Shown: one piece after another, positions 23,746-35,984 of the stretch
Position numbering within the stretch: the first letter of the stretch is position 1
Layout of the letters: every line of letters begins with the position of its first letter
Assembly: GCF_958295425.1 (NCBI RefSeq)
Contig: NC_081142.1
Location: 1-64,000 of the forward strand
Source of the DNA: Solea solea
Lineage: Eukaryota > Chordata > Actinopteri > Pleuronectiformes > Soleidae
Length of the DNA: 64,000 nt
Direction of reading: 5' to 3'
Made by a program: the position numbers and the translations under genes
The notes under the pieces: model-generated
What the model was told of the DNA's origin: nothing
Databases searched by the model: none
What the model saw: the letters and a program-made list of their open reading frames with translations, nothing else

Positions 23746-25017
23746 TCTCCTGTGCCTCTCTGACCTGCTGCTCTGATCTGAACATGGATGGCCTCATTAA
23801 GGAAGTTGAATATTGGTGCCAATGGTCAGCCAATCAGCAAGTTTGTGTCAGAGTGGGAATTGTTGGAGGGGGAAAGGCTCATTATTGATACCTTATGAAA
23901 CAAGGGTAAGATATCAGTCACAGCACTAACCCTTGACAAAAAGTGTTGACAAAAGTTAAGACAAAATAAGCAATATCAATACATAAACACATAGGTTACC
24001 TCTGCCATCCAGACTAGGACTTCCTTAGACCAAACCTGCCTCGAGCTCCCCTGCCATCTGGGCAAGGGCCTTTTGTCAGGGGATACAGAGGTGAACCATC
24101 AGGCTTGAGGAACCGTCTGCCTGAATACCAGGTCTCGGTGTGGGGAGGCTTGGCCGACAGGGGCCCTCCAATGGTGGGTGGAGGTAAAAAAAACATGTTT
24201 GGTTTTGATTCTGGACTAGAGTGACCTCTTTTACCCATTTTGTTTCACATCACATTGGAAAAAAAACCTCAAAGGCACACTACCAAACCAAACGTAATAC
24301 AATGTAACACCTCAGTCAAAAACCTGAACCCTGAGTCTGTGGGGGGGGTTAGGGTAAACAAAAAGCATCTTACCCAAGCGCAGTCTTGGCGGTAGCCCCA
24401 ACTTCCAGTTTTTTTTTTTATCTATGCATGAAGAGACAGAAATTTGGAATTAGAAAATAAGTAAGGTAAGGTAAGAAAGCAAACATTTTTAAAAGTACAC
24501 TTACACCATGAAAGTGCAAAACAGCAATTACTGGAGTCAAATCATTCAGTGTTACAAATACACCAGGTATAAGCACATTTCTAGGGTAAAACAAAGTACA
24601 GAGGGATATTTCACCCACCATGTGCTCCCTCCAAGCTGCTAATGCTAGCAGGTGTGAAAATCAAGGCTCTTAGGGATAAACAGTGAGCTCAACATTGCAT
24701 GCGTTGTGTTGGTATCTTCAAGTCCCATATTTTCAGCTGTTGGGTTAGGGTTAGCTGTAAGCTGTTAAGGTGCCGCTAGGTGTTAGCAGATCAATGAATG
24801 CAGACACAAAAGTTAGTTGACAGTAAAATAAAAGAACATCTCATTTCAAAAATGCAAGTTGAAAGAAGTCAGTCCAAAAACAACAAAACCTAAAGACACA
24901 GGCTGGAAGTGATCCTGGAAAAAATGAAAGGCAAAATAACTTAATTTACCATGGCTGGGATCAAAAGCTGAGTAATCTGCAGCAGGTGAGGGAGAGAAAC
25001 CAAGTAAAGGGGTTTCC
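23746..25017. other. Unique-looking subtelomeric interval with two short telomeric remnants
   Basis: Between the satellite and the second duplicated segment. It holds telomere-like remnants GGTTAGGGTAA (about 24,347) and GGGTTAGGGTTAG (about 24,742), both G-rich on the plus strand, and the coding-like minus-strand stretch at 24,014-24,412. Nothing else is recognised. Confidence 0.5.
24014..24238 (-). CDS. Hypothetical coding-like exon fragment
   Basis: An open 74-codon stretch with protein-like, non-repetitive composition: PPPTIGGPLSAKPPHTE, WYSGRRFLKPDGSPLYPL, GPCPDGRGARGRFGLRK. It ends at a stop shortly before a GAGGTAACC donor-like site. On the same strand upstream, a segment ending about 24,371 has frame-open codons and a GGGTAAGA donor-like site. 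The GRG..GRFG part faintly recalls NUDT9-type proteins, but I do not claim homology. It may be a gene fragment carried into the subtelomere. Confidence 0.3.
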   Translation of the reverse strand: MGKRGHSSPESKPNMFFLPPPTIGGPLSAKPPHTETWYSGRRFLKPDGSPLYPLTKGPCPDGRGARGRFGLRKS

Positions 25018-25500
25018 CTGGCAAGCCTACAGGGAGAAAGACAAGCAGACACACCCACAAACACACCCACTAATGCAGACAGGGAGGAACAGACAGCCAT
25101 TTAAGTGAAAGGGAAAGGAAACATTAGGACAGACATTGCATGTAGATTCTAACACGCAAAAGTATTCTTTTAAACAATGTGTCCATTTCACAAAAACTTT
25201 TTTTTGGTTTTTTGCCACATTGTTTCCTTTGGTTAACACACAAACACTGACAAAGATTTATTTTCAATTCAATTTTATTTGTATAGCACCAAATCAGTAT
25301 CTCAAGGCACTGTACCCAGACAACATCACGGAGAGCAGAGAAACCCAACAGTTCACAAAATGAGCAAACACCAGGCATTAGTCGAGAGAAAAAACTCCCT
25401 TTTAACAGGAAGAAATCTCTGACAGAACCAGACTCAAAGATGTGCGGCCATCTGCCTCGACCGGTTGGGGTGAAAGGAAAAATAGGGGACAGAGGAGAGG
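25018..25500. repeat. Subtelomeric duplicated segment, proximal copy
   Basis: Matches 17,011-17,500 with small indels. It lacks the telomeric micro-tract at its left edge and keeps a fuller version of the teleost repeat tail (TCTGCCTCGACCGGTTGGGG near 25,451), so it is the better reference for the ancestral junction. Confidence 0.85.
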
Positions 25501-25539
25501 TGGGGGACATTTCCACTCGACACCCAATGCATTGCACCA

Positions 25540-25800
25540 ACTCCGATCCAGTTCCATTGCATTTTGTCCGATCCAGTTCCATAGCATTGTGTCCGATCCA
25601 CTTCCATTGCATCCTGTCCGATCCAGTTCCATTGCATCGGTCACAAAGTAGCAACCAACATCCGTCACTTAAGCCACAGGTGGGTTTGGGTTTTTCATTC
25701 AGGTGTTGCAGATCCATTTCCATTGGACAGCACCCAATACAACACATTGTACCCAATGCATTGCACCAAATCCAAAACAATACATTGCACAGAAATCACA
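25540..25800. repeat. Truncated satellite unit
   Basis: About four 25-bp units (25,540-25,640) followed by the CAATGCATTGCACCAA block, but no ~150-bp units: a stump of the higher-order satellite on the far side of the second duplicated segment. Confidence 0.8.
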
Positions 25801-26712
25801 CCACACAGTCACACACACTACACACAGCTAAGTGCCGTTTAAGGTCATGTTGAAAGTCACTATTTCTTTTGTGCTGCAGCACATTTGAGAAACACCTTGA
25901 GAAACCTTGAAAACCCTTGTAAAACCGTGAAACATTAAAAACCCCTGAAATGTTTTTTAAACCTGTTGCTGAAACCACATCATAGGACCTGTGATGTGGT
26001 TTCGACCATTTTATAGGGTTTAATGCCAGAGGGTGCCTCTGGCATTAAACTTATGATTCTCCTGAAGCTTTACCAATATTTTTGGAAATGTAGAAATACA
26101 TGGAAGGCATTTATTTGTTCTTTCATTCATTCTATTATTTATTCATTCATTTATGTATTTTTTTATACATTTATTTATTTATACATAAGTCAGGTTTTGT
26201 CCTCATACAGGTCACATCTCCACTACAAAAAAAGTACCCACTCAACGTGGGCAGAGTCATCACTGCACGGCTGCGTGAAACAGTGTTGCCAACTTGGCCA
26301 CTTTGTCGCTAACTCTGAGAGATTTAGACCCTCACCACTCCGCGTCCAGGCTGATAATGAATCGCGCATGCCCGCTGCCATTCCAGCACTGTTTACAGAG
26401 CAGGGTGTAAATGGTTCTTCACGCAGTCTCACACAAAAATAAATGACTGCATTTGAAACATATCAGACATAACATAGATGTTATGTACTATGTTTCTGCA
26501 CTGAGTTGGAGTCTTTGGGTCACATTGCCTAGAAGCTATTGAGCTAAAATGCTAATATTTACATTATTAAAATTATAAAAAAATAAATGAGGTATTTAAA
26601 TGGACTATACAGAGGTGTGTCCTGACAAGGCAGGCTAGTACTAGGTTTATACACTGATTTGGAGTCATTAATTATTGAAATTAATAAATACACCCTTAAA
26701 TAATTACTTTAG
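25801..26712. other. Non-coding interval with a perfect hairpin
   Basis: Low-complexity AT-rich sequence with (ATTT)n-like stretches near 26,110-26,190. A perfect 15-bp inverted repeat, GTTTAATGCCAGAGG (26,018-26,032) with 26,036-26,050, encloses a GTG loop. No gene is recognised; the short ORFs lack domains. Confidence 0.6.
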
Positions 26713-27400
26713 AAGAAAGCCCAGCAGCGCCTACACTTCCTGCGACGGATGAGAAGGGTGTCTCTCCCCCCTCCCATCCTCTCCACCTTCTACAGAGGGA
26801 CCATCGAGAGCCTGCTGACCAGTGGCATCTCCGTCTGGTCTGGGAGTTGCAAGGCCTCCGACTGGAAGTCTCTGCAGAGGGTGGTGAGATCAGCGGAGAA
26901 GATCATTGGGTCATCATCCACTCCCACCCATCCAGGACATTGCACACAAGCGCTGCCTTACAAAGGCTCACCAGATCCTCACCGACCACACCCACCCCCA
27001 CCATGGACTGTTCTCCCTGCTGGCGTCTGGCAGGAGGTTCCGCAGCATCCGCTGCAGAACAAACAGACTCAAAAATAGTTACTTTCCGCTGGCCATCAGA
27101 CTACTAAATTCCAAATAAGGAATTTGGAATTCGATCCACGATCTGTGCAATATTTAGCTGCTATCTGTTCTGCTGCTCACAGGTTTCATTCCTGTTTTTG
27201 TTGTTTTTTTGCACTACTTTATATATATTTATAATACAAAAACACTTATTTATTTCTTTACTAATCACAGTACACAATAATCTACCTCTTCAATGCTATG
27301 TGTTGGTTTTTTTTATCTGCTTGCCAAGCAACGTAATTTCGTTGCCAGTTTTCACTGCTGTGTTCTCTGTGCAATGACAATAAAAAGGAAGTCTAAGTCT
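26713..27400 (+). mobile_element. 3' fragment of an L2/Rex-type LINE
   Basis: Broken frames encode the typical end of a LINE ORF2: RRMRRVSLPPPILSTFYRGT, SGISVWSGSCKASDWKSLQR, then after frameshifts SGRRFRSIRCRTNRLKNSYF and IRLLNSK with a stop at 27,116. A 3' UTR with TTTCGTTGCC and CAATGACAATAAA follows. Plus-strand 5'-truncated copy, inactive. Confidence 0.8.
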
Positions 27401-27505
27401 TAGTTAATTTGTCATTAATTATTTAAATAAATACATACACCATCAAATAATTATTAAATGTGTCATTTATTTAATTTAATAATACACCATCAAATAATTA
27501 CTTGA

Positions 27506-28875
27506 AGGGGACATATAATACCCTATTTCCCCAATTAAAATAGTTCCCTGGTGTCCTAATGAACATATTAGTGACATGCTTTGGTCAAAATACCATAAGG
27601 ATGAAGCACCATAGCAGTTCAATAACCCTGCTAAACCCGCACCTTTCAGAACGCTCTGTTTTGTGCGTGGTCCCTTTACATGCAAATGAGACACAGGCAA
27701 ACACACACCCACTTCTTCCAGGGGGTTTCTGATGTGTCCTCTTTACAGCGCTCACTCGCTCAGATCATGTTCCCTCTGCTCCATACCTCTCCCCCTCCCT
27801 CCACTAATTCTCTGACAATATCAACATGGCAGCGTGCGCGGAAACAGCGAGAGTGCCGTCACAGGAAGAGACGTCCTACATAAGGATCGAGCCGAACAGT
27901 GCCGAACTGTAAATCAGTTAAAAACACCTAGGGACAGCACCGCTGATCACCACCACTGATCGCCAGCAGCGCACGGCGAGCTGAATAAACTGCCGCTTTA
28001 TGTGACTGTATCAGACTGAGTCTGTGCTCCGGAGACCTCGCCACTGCTGAGGTCATGCAACTCGCCAGCGGCGAGTTGCATTAACTGCCGCTGTATGTGA
28101 CTGTTACAGACCGGTGACTGTATGCTCCGGAGCTGGCGATCAGTCACGTACAGCGGCAGTTTAGGCAGCTCGCCACTGGCGATCAGCGGTGCTTAACTGA
28201 TTTTCACAGAGAGTGCCATCACAGGAAGAGACCTCCGACACACGGATACTTAGGGACAGCACCGCTGATCGCCAGCGGCGAGCTGCATAAACTGCCGCTG
28301 TATGTGACGTGTCAGAATGGCCAGTTATGAGCTCTATGTGACCTTTTCTTAAAAATGTGTGTGTTTGTACGTCGGTGAAATACGTTCGCTGACTAAATAC
28401 GGCGACCACTGGCCGCAGTCTGATGCGAAGTGGTGCAAACACACGAACACACCTTTGCTGACTTTATCTGGCACATTAGCTTCATATATAAAATCCTCTG
28501 AGGCTGGAAGTTTGTGTAAAACACTGTGCTCCACTGTGCAGCCACGAAAAAGCACATTTGTCCCTCCGCGTTGACATAATACCGCTCTTCCTCCCTCGCC
28601 TGCACTCTCGCAGGGACAAGGTGGAGCTAAGGTGGAGCTCTCGAAGTAGACCTTACTGGTGGGGCGGTAACATTCGCGGTGAAATGCGCATGCTGCTGTC
28701 ATAAGCGGAGGGAATTCAACATGGCGCGTTTTATCGCCTATACTTACACAAAGGGGGACCACAAAAACATGACTGAGTATTCTTTTTCCACACTTTGGTG
28801 ACTGGTAGGGCCTCCAGAGTCCCAAATATAAGTATTAAAATGGTTAAAAAGTTTATTTTGCATAATATGTCCCCT
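27506..28875. mobile_element. TTAA-type DNA transposon, non-autonomous
   Basis: Left end AGGGGACATATAATA after TTGA (27,502-27,505, a decayed TTAA); right end, reverse-complemented, AGGGGACATATTATG before TTAA (28,876-28,879). TTAA duplication fits the piggyBac or Kolobok superfamilies. The inside (27,930-28,310) has 60-bp-scale repeats of a GACAGCACCGCTGATC ... TAAACTGCCGCTGTATGTGA unit, one inverted (28,136-28,195). A minus-strand ORF (28,349-28,825) contains FVCLHHFASD, recalling a decayed THAP zinc-finger end, which would suit Kolobok. No transposase catalytic domain is seen. Confidence 0.65.
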
Positions 28876-29178
28876 TTAAATGTGTCATTTATTTAAATGA
28901 ATAAATACACCATTAAATAATGACTTTAATTTGCCATTTATTTAATTTAATTTAATAAATACACCATTAACTTAAATGTGTCATTAATTATTTAAACAAA
29001 TAAATACACCATTAAATAATGCAATAAACATCACATTTGTTTTCTTAAGTTACAAAATACTGACATGGTTTTTCCCCTAATCACTTAGTATTATAATTAA
29101 TAATATTCAGTGGAGCTCCACTTAATTTTTACTTGATACTCATTCCAAACAAAATGTTTAATTAAATATTAGTTTAAT

Positions 29179-31189
29179 CTGTGGTCTGTGGTGCTGCGGG
29201 CCGTGCATCTGGGGTGCTGGGGATGTCTGGTGGTCTGTGTGGGTTAGTGGCCCTGGGTCTACCGTCCCTCGGTGGCTGTGGGTCTGCCCTACGGGGGTCG
29301 GGGTGGATTTGTGGGGGGGCTGCCACCTTGGCCTGGGGGGCACGTGGAGGTTGGGGGGGTGGACCGTGGGCTGGGGCTGGGCTGGCGCCGCACTGCAGGT
29401 GGGGGTAGGGGCTCTGGGTCTCTGTGCGCTGGGGCCTGCGGGGCGCTGGGGGGTGGAGTTGGCCCCTAGCGGGGGGAGGGTGATCCCCCCCCTGGGATCT
29501 GCCCTCCGGGGTGGCGGGGCGGTGCATGCTGCTGTGCCCCTGCTGCGCTCTGGGGCGGACTTGTGCGTCCTCCGTCCCTTGGAGGGGGGGCATGGTGGGA
29601 GGCACGCGGGGGGCCGGAGATGGGGTGGAGCGTGGGCCTGATCTGGACTGTTCCTGGGCTGTGGGCGGGGCCGGGGTCTGGGGATTGCTGCCGTTGGTAA
29701 TGCCGTGGTGGCCTGGGTGTGGGTCCTGCCTCGTCGGGGCTGGTGTGCTCACCGGGGTCCTACCTTCTGGTCGGGTGTGGGGGTATCTGGTCCTCCGCCC
29801 CGGCGGCACTCATGGGGTGCCATGGCGTGTCCCTGGCCTGGACAGGTTGCTCCCTTCTTGGCCGGGGGTGGGTGGGATTGGGGCATATGGCCCTGCCAGT
29901 CAGTAAGCTGTAAGTACTCTTGCCCACCCCCTACGCCCCCCCCCCCCCCCACCGCAGATGATACATTTAAAACACACACATCTAGGGCACCGGGGGGTGT
30001 GTGGCTGAGCTGATGGGGGGTCGGGGGGTGGGACCATCACATGATGGGGCCGCTCTCCGTTCCCCCCGATGATCTGCCACTCTTCCCCTAATTTTATCGC
30101 ATGTTAGACATTAGGGCCTGGTGGGCGAGAGACACGTCGACGGCTCCACTGTTTGCCAACAGTGGGACGCCCGTGCCACATTTCCCTCCGCCATTTTAAC
30201 TGCACCTCAGATACCAACATACATCGTATCACACACGCACACACCTCCAAATCACTCACCGGTGGGCTGGGGTAGGGGGGGTGGTCGTGGCTGCACTCCT
30301 GAGCGCCCGGTTCCTGCTCACCCCCCGGCCGTGTTGGGACTGGCAGTCTGGGTGAGGGCAGCAGTGGTGGCCAGGAGGCGTCGCTGGACGTGGGGGATCG
30401 GATCCCCTGCGCTCGGTCTGGGGGTTGTCCGGGAGGCATGGTTGTAGCTCATCACAACGCACCTCCCTGAAGGTGCTGTGGTGGGCGGCAGTCTGCCTAC
30501 CCGGCGGGGGTCGTCGGCGGGCGCAGATGCTCCTGGATGTTGGGGGACCCCTCTCCGGGGCACCGCGGGGTTGGGCGCGGCGGGTCCTTGGACCACTGGC
30601 CCTGCCTCTACCTGGGGGGTCTGGACCGGCTCGGGAGTCTGCCTCTCTTCCGTCTCTGGGGCCCCCTTGGCTGGTGGCCCTACGTGGGCCTCCGCCCGTC
30701 CCTCCCTGGGCTGGGGGGCGTGCGGTTGGCTTCTGGGGGGCGGTGGGGTGGCTGTGGTGGGTATCTGACCGTGCCTCCCTGGTGGGCGGTCTGGGGGGGG
30801 CTCTGCTCCCCCCGGTGGTGGGCTGGCCCTGCCCTTGGGCGCTGGCGGGCTCTGGGTGCGGGGACCCTGGGCCTCTGCGACCTGCCTGGGTGTGGGGTGG
30901 TTCGGCCTCTGTCCGTGGTCTTGTCGCCGTCGGCTCCCTTGGGTCGACCTTGGGTGGGGGGGGCTTCCCCCCCGCATTCCTCCGACTGGCCCCCTGCGGG
31001 ATGGATGCGTTGCTATCCTGGGGGTGGTGGCTGTGGGCCTCTCCTGCCCTGTACGGCTACTGGGCGCCTTAGGCGCCTGGATGATTTTCGGCCCGTCGCT
31101 GGGGACTGGCCGGACATTGGCACGGTCCCCCACCCAGATTCCAATCACACCTAATGACAACCCCTGCACATATACACTGATATGCGCGA

Positions 31190-31230
<41 letters not shown>

Positions 31231-31829
31231 CACACTAACACGCTAAGATAAATAAAATTTAACTGATATAACTGTTGTAAGCCCGGACATACTCTCTTGA
31301 TGTGGTCGTTAACAATTACTATATAAACTGTATCTGAAAGTATGTTCTGTATATGCAAAATAATTTCAACTGTTAAATATTATTAACCTGTTACTAACAC
31401 ACTAATGTCATCCTAAAGTTGTCTATGTTCTGTCTTATCAGGTATGTTCTGTCTACTTTATATAATTTCAATTTAATGGTACTAACCCATGTATTATACT
31501 GTTGTCCACCTTGCTCTCTATCTCTCACTCTCTCCCCCTCTCAAACTCTTTCTCTCTTCTTTTTTTCTCCCTCTCTCGCTCTCTCTCTCTCACTCCCCCT
31601 CCCTTCCTCCTCCCCGCTCACTCCCCATCCCCTTGTCAGTCCACTCCCTGTCCCCCTGTCCGGTTGCCTGCAACACATAATCATAAAACAAATAAATAAA
31701 AATACTGCAGTTCTGAGTATCCCAGACTCGTCCTGCACATATCAAATCTGTCCGACACCAAAAGGCATGCAGTCAATCATATTACATGTCCTGGGTACTG
31801 GACAGGACAGGTTAAAAAAAAAAAAAAAA
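29179..31829 (+). mobile_element. 2.65-kb GC-rich retroposon with poly-A and 15-bp target duplication
   Basis: The block is flanked by AAATATTAGTTTAAT at 29,164-29,178 and 31,830-31,844 and ends in an ~18-base A-run, the mark of LINE-style reverse transcription. Inside: a strongly G/T-rich plus strand (29,180-29,930 and 30,260-31,100) with short ordinary linkers, a CA microsatellite (31,192-31,235), an AT-rich part, a CT-rich tract (31,505-31,660) and a 3' end with AATAAATAAAA. Long ORFs on both strands are low-complexity (Pro/Arg or Gly/Trp-rich) and carry no recognised domain. It is best read as a composite non-autonomous element mobilised in trans. Confidence 0.75.
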
Positions 31830-31844
31830 AAATATTAGTTTAAT

Positions 31845-33685
31845 GTCGTATGATAAAAATTAAAGTGTTAACGTTCGACTCTACACTCTACACTCAAGTG
31901 TTAAGTGTGTTTGCGGTTTGTTTCTGTTTGGTTGTGATGACTTTCTGTTGTACTCACGCCAGTAAACTGAATCCAGTCTGGGGTTTGTAGCAGGTTTGTA
32001 GGTTTGTGCGTCACGCCGCGCGGCTTAAGTGAAGACCGACACGCGCCAGGCCGAGGTGGGATCTCGGTGCCGTGCACTGTGGCTGCGGTACATGTCTCAA
32101 CTGAGGAGCCTGGTGGTTCAGTGGCTGCGGTGCGCGTCACGCCGGAGTGTGGATATGGAGTGTGCGCCTGTGCCCCACGCCACGCGGCTGGTGAGGTGGG
32201 ATCCCGGCGGGGCCGGGCGCACCGCACTTCCTTGTATCTTAAAAAAAAGAAAAGAATGCATTTGAAATTGTATTGTAGCTTGAGCATGCGCATGAGTTTA
32301 TTTGTCAATGTATGCCGTGATTTCATAGCGCTGTCCACGGTGATGAAATGAGCCTCGGTGTCAGCAGCATCACGGGGTGACCTCATTTTATATTTCCAGA
32401 TTGTGGCTATGTTTGCACTGAGTGTGTTTCTTTAATTGCAACAATGTAGCCATAATGGTCTCTGGTTTTATGAAGTTAATGTTGAGAATGTATCTTGTCT
32501 GCGGGGAATGAGTTAGTTCAACTTTAACCATTTAGGAAACCAATTAAGTTTATTAACTCAAACAATTTAAGCATACAAAAGTATTTGATTTGAGTACAAG
32601 TAACTCAAGTATTTGTTGTTAAAGTAACTTGGGTTAAGTGCATTGTACTAATTCCATTCAGTTAATGAAAACAACTAAGTATGTGACACTTATGTGAAAC
32701 GGATTTATCTGAACTGAAATGATCTTCTTTATACAAATGTTAATACTTAAGTTGAATTGACTGTTTCTGCTAAATCAAATTATTACATTCTACTTCTGAC
32801 AACTTCAAATGGAGAGCGTAGATCAGTGTGTGAGCCATTACAACCTGATTGTGAGGACCAGAGACACATGGTGAGTTTCAAAGGGAACTCGTGCAGGAAC
32901 CTGATCTTCATTCACTACTGCCACCAGAGCCACTGCCCCTCTTGGGTTGCTTCCAACTCATCCTGAAAAGGGAAGAAACACATGTTCAGTGTTTTCAGTG
33001 TATTCAGACAAATCATTCAACTTAAAGATAATACATCCACTCTTACTTTCCTCTCTTTAGCAAAGGATTAAACTCAGGAATCTAGTATAATGACACACAA
33101 ACAATAAGTAAATCTTCAAACAAGATGTAGTATCAACCAAATGAATCATTAAATGAGTGAACGTCCATAAAACTCACAGCCAGTGTCCCTTTGTTCTCGT
33201 GGATTGTTTGGAGGGAAAATAGGGGGGTCAAAGGGCGGAAGGGGCGGGTTATATAGGATTGTGGTGTCCACCTGATATAGGAATATTTTGTCCACCTGAT
33301 GGAGACAAAGTTAAATGACTGTAAGGGTGATTTCATTTGTGTTTCATTGAGTGTCTTTTTCGTGTCTGATATCAATATTACAAAAGTACACATTGTGGGA
33401 AATAACTGGTTTTCTTCTTGTTTCCTGTAATGTTCTAATACAACAATTAACAGTCAAGCTGTGAATGAATGCTGGGGTGATTATATGATAGGGAAAGGTC
33501 ACCAGGAAAGGTCAACGTTAGGGTTGCACATGGCATCTGTTAGGGTAAACATTAGATAACATCTACTAGGGTCGTAAACATTAGGTATGGTGTCTGTTCT
33601 TGTTTGTAACTTTGATGTTTGTGTATAAGTGGTGAAGCTTTTTGGAGGAAATGGAGAGACCATTTTAGACCGTCCTTGGTGACAG
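31845..33685. other. Non-coding interval, possible SINE-like block
   Basis: 31,990-32,262 is a GC-rich block with two GAGGTGGGATCYCGG segments, a GGTTCAGTGGCTGCGG A-box-like stretch and an A-rich end (CTTAAAAAAAAGAAAA), suggestive of a tRNA-type SINE but not assignable. The remainder, 32,270-33,685, is AT-rich. A short open stretch near 32,810-32,880 ends in a donor-like ATGGTGAGT but has no recognisable domain. Confidence 0.4.
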
Positions 33686-34839
33686 TGGCCGTTTCTCAAT
33701 ATCCATACTTGTGCGTACTTGAGCGTACTTGCGTACTCCCGTACTTGTGAAAACGTCATCAGCCTCAGTCCAAGTGCTGTTCCAATTCTCAAGTAAGCGA
33801 ACAGCGAGGACGGTTCTCAAATCCGGAAATGTTCTCGCTCCGCCCATTTTTACCAAGTATGCATCGGAGGTGACTTAAGCGTACTTGCGATGGCCATGTA
33901 TCCCAGAATACATTTCGGCGGAGCATAGCAGCAGATAATAATAGAAATATAAATCTGAAATAAATATTTTTCTGAGTCCCGGAACAAAGTTTTAACATCA
34001 TTTGAGGCGAGAAATGAGTCATATAGAATTCAAACATGTGGTTTGTGTATGATATGACGTATTTATAGTTTGGCAGCGACGTTTGTCGGAGGTGATCAGC
34101 TCCGCCTCTGCGGACGTTCAGCGCTCACTGTGCCCGGCACAGAGCAGCGTTACCTCGGCCTGTCCTGATGAAATGATCCACTGGCTCAGACGTCGCTGTC
34201 ATTAGATGCTCGGTGTGATCCATAGATTTGTTGTTGACGTGTTATTTTGTTTTTAATGGAAACGTTTTGACCTTAAAGTTTGAAGGTTTGTATATTGTTA
34301 ATGTTTTATTTATTTTAACTTTGAATTTTAGATTTATAATAAAGTCGAGATTTATATTTAAATATAATATGTAAATATTAGATATGTATAGTATAGTATG
34401 TAGAGTAGTATATATTTGTACACGTACATATATGTCATACATACATATATATATATACTACTCTACAATGCTGTAATATATCTATTTTCCACATTGTATT
34501 ATTGGTATTGTATATTTTAATAGAAATAAATTAATAAATGAAGTTAAATATTTAAAATGTAAAAATAATAACAACATATATATGCATTTATTAAAAGTAT
34601 TTCATATGTTCATTTATCAACACTGTAGGTGGCGGTAATGAGGCTGCAACACTTGGCGCCAGCCACCATTCAAACAGCAGAACAATACATACATACTTGC
34701 ATACTTGAGTATTGAGAAACAACCACATACTTGTGTACTCCCGTACTTGGCAAGTATATACTCCCAGCGTACTTCTCAAGTATATACTTCCCAAGTACGC
34801 AAGTACATACTTGCTTACTTGAGTATTGAGAAACGGCCA
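33686..34839. mobile_element. 1.15-kb inverted-repeat element (hAT-like MITE)
   Basis: TGGCCGTTTCTCAATA at 33,686 is repeated inverted at the right end (TATTGAGAAACGGCCA, to 34,839). Both subterminal regions are packed with CGTACTTG/CAAGTACG-type motifs in both orientations, probable transposase-binding repeats. The centre is AT-rich and has no transposase. Target duplication is not clear, so superfamily is uncertain. Confidence 0.7.
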
Positions 34840-35984
34840 GTGTCTCTCCTCCATGCAAAAATCCATGCATGCAGTAAAGATATGATTTACTCAACACTGA
34901 TGACTCAAGAATTTCTTTCACACATAACAGAATCAATCACATCTTTTAACACTTAAACACTGAGCGTATCGCTGACCACACGCTGGCACAAGCACACTTT
35001 GTGTTACTGTAGTTACACCACAGTTTGTGAAAGCTGAGAAGTGGCACGTCAAAGTCAACATGTGGTTATTACAGAACAGAACTGAACCCAGATGCTGGAA
35101 CGGTGGTAAGTTACAGTCTTTTTTTGAACACATGTAGCACTTGGACAGGCAGATAAGGACCAAGGATCACCAAAGGTGAGTGAAACACAGGAGCTGGATC
35201 AACGTGGACACAGACTGGAACACAAGGAAGGAAGAGGGCGTGGTTATTTACACAGAGGGGAGGAGGGTCAGGACAAACAGCTGCGACTAATTAGACACAT
35301 GTGAAGCAGGTTGGGATAATGAAGGATGGGAAATAAAGTGCACGCAGACAAGAAAACTTCAAAATAAGAGCCAAAATGCTAATATTTAATATACACCTGG
35401 ACATAGTTTTTGCACATTGAGAGACAAAATGTGTCAATATGTTTCATACTGTTCCAATTTCAAATCTAAGATGTTCATGTACAACTGCAGTGTTTCATCT
35501 TAAATTGTTAAAACAGGATTTTAACATGCATTAAATTGTAAATAACTGACAGATATTGGAAGATATTCTGGAGAAATGGACAAAAGCATTTAGTTTCAGG
35601 ACATTCTCTGGTCCTTTTATGGTGAAATGAAGCAAACAAAAGTACAGACCAACATTTTGAGGGTTCAAAGGGTAAATATTAAGCTCCTCTAAAGAAGACA
35701 AACAGCATGAGTTTATCCCTCACATATATCATTATATGAAGCTCAGACTCATCATCTCCTTTCACAGGTCAATCCTCTGCTTTTCCTTCATGTGCTGTTA
35801 AAGCCACAGTCAAATCCTCTTTCACTTCATTCTGTAGTTGGAGTTTGTTGTATGATGATGTCTGACGCTCCGCTGCATGTGTGTGAGGCAGTCCTGCTCT
35901 CCATCTCTGCTCCAGTAAGGAGAAAGAATCACAAATATATTGATGTTTATGGGAGCATTAGAGTCACTTCAAAAGTCACTTTGG
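34840..35984. other. Non-coding interval
   Basis: No ORF with a recognisable domain and no clear repeat structure; ordinary teleost intergenic composition. Confidence 0.5.

Noticed and set aside
28161..28825. Minus-strand ORF with Cys/His residues as a real gene
   Set aside because: It lies within a TTAA element and lacks a full domain; kept only as a possible decayed THAP remnant.
29174..31358. Long Pro/Arg-rich and Gly/Trp-rich ORFs
   Set aside because: Produced by strand-biased GC-rich sequence; open on both strands at once, no domain, inside a retroposon.
32757..32966. Short ORF resembling an exon of a fish immune receptor
   Set aside because: Only a generic Cys-containing stretch with one donor-like site; no recognisable motif.
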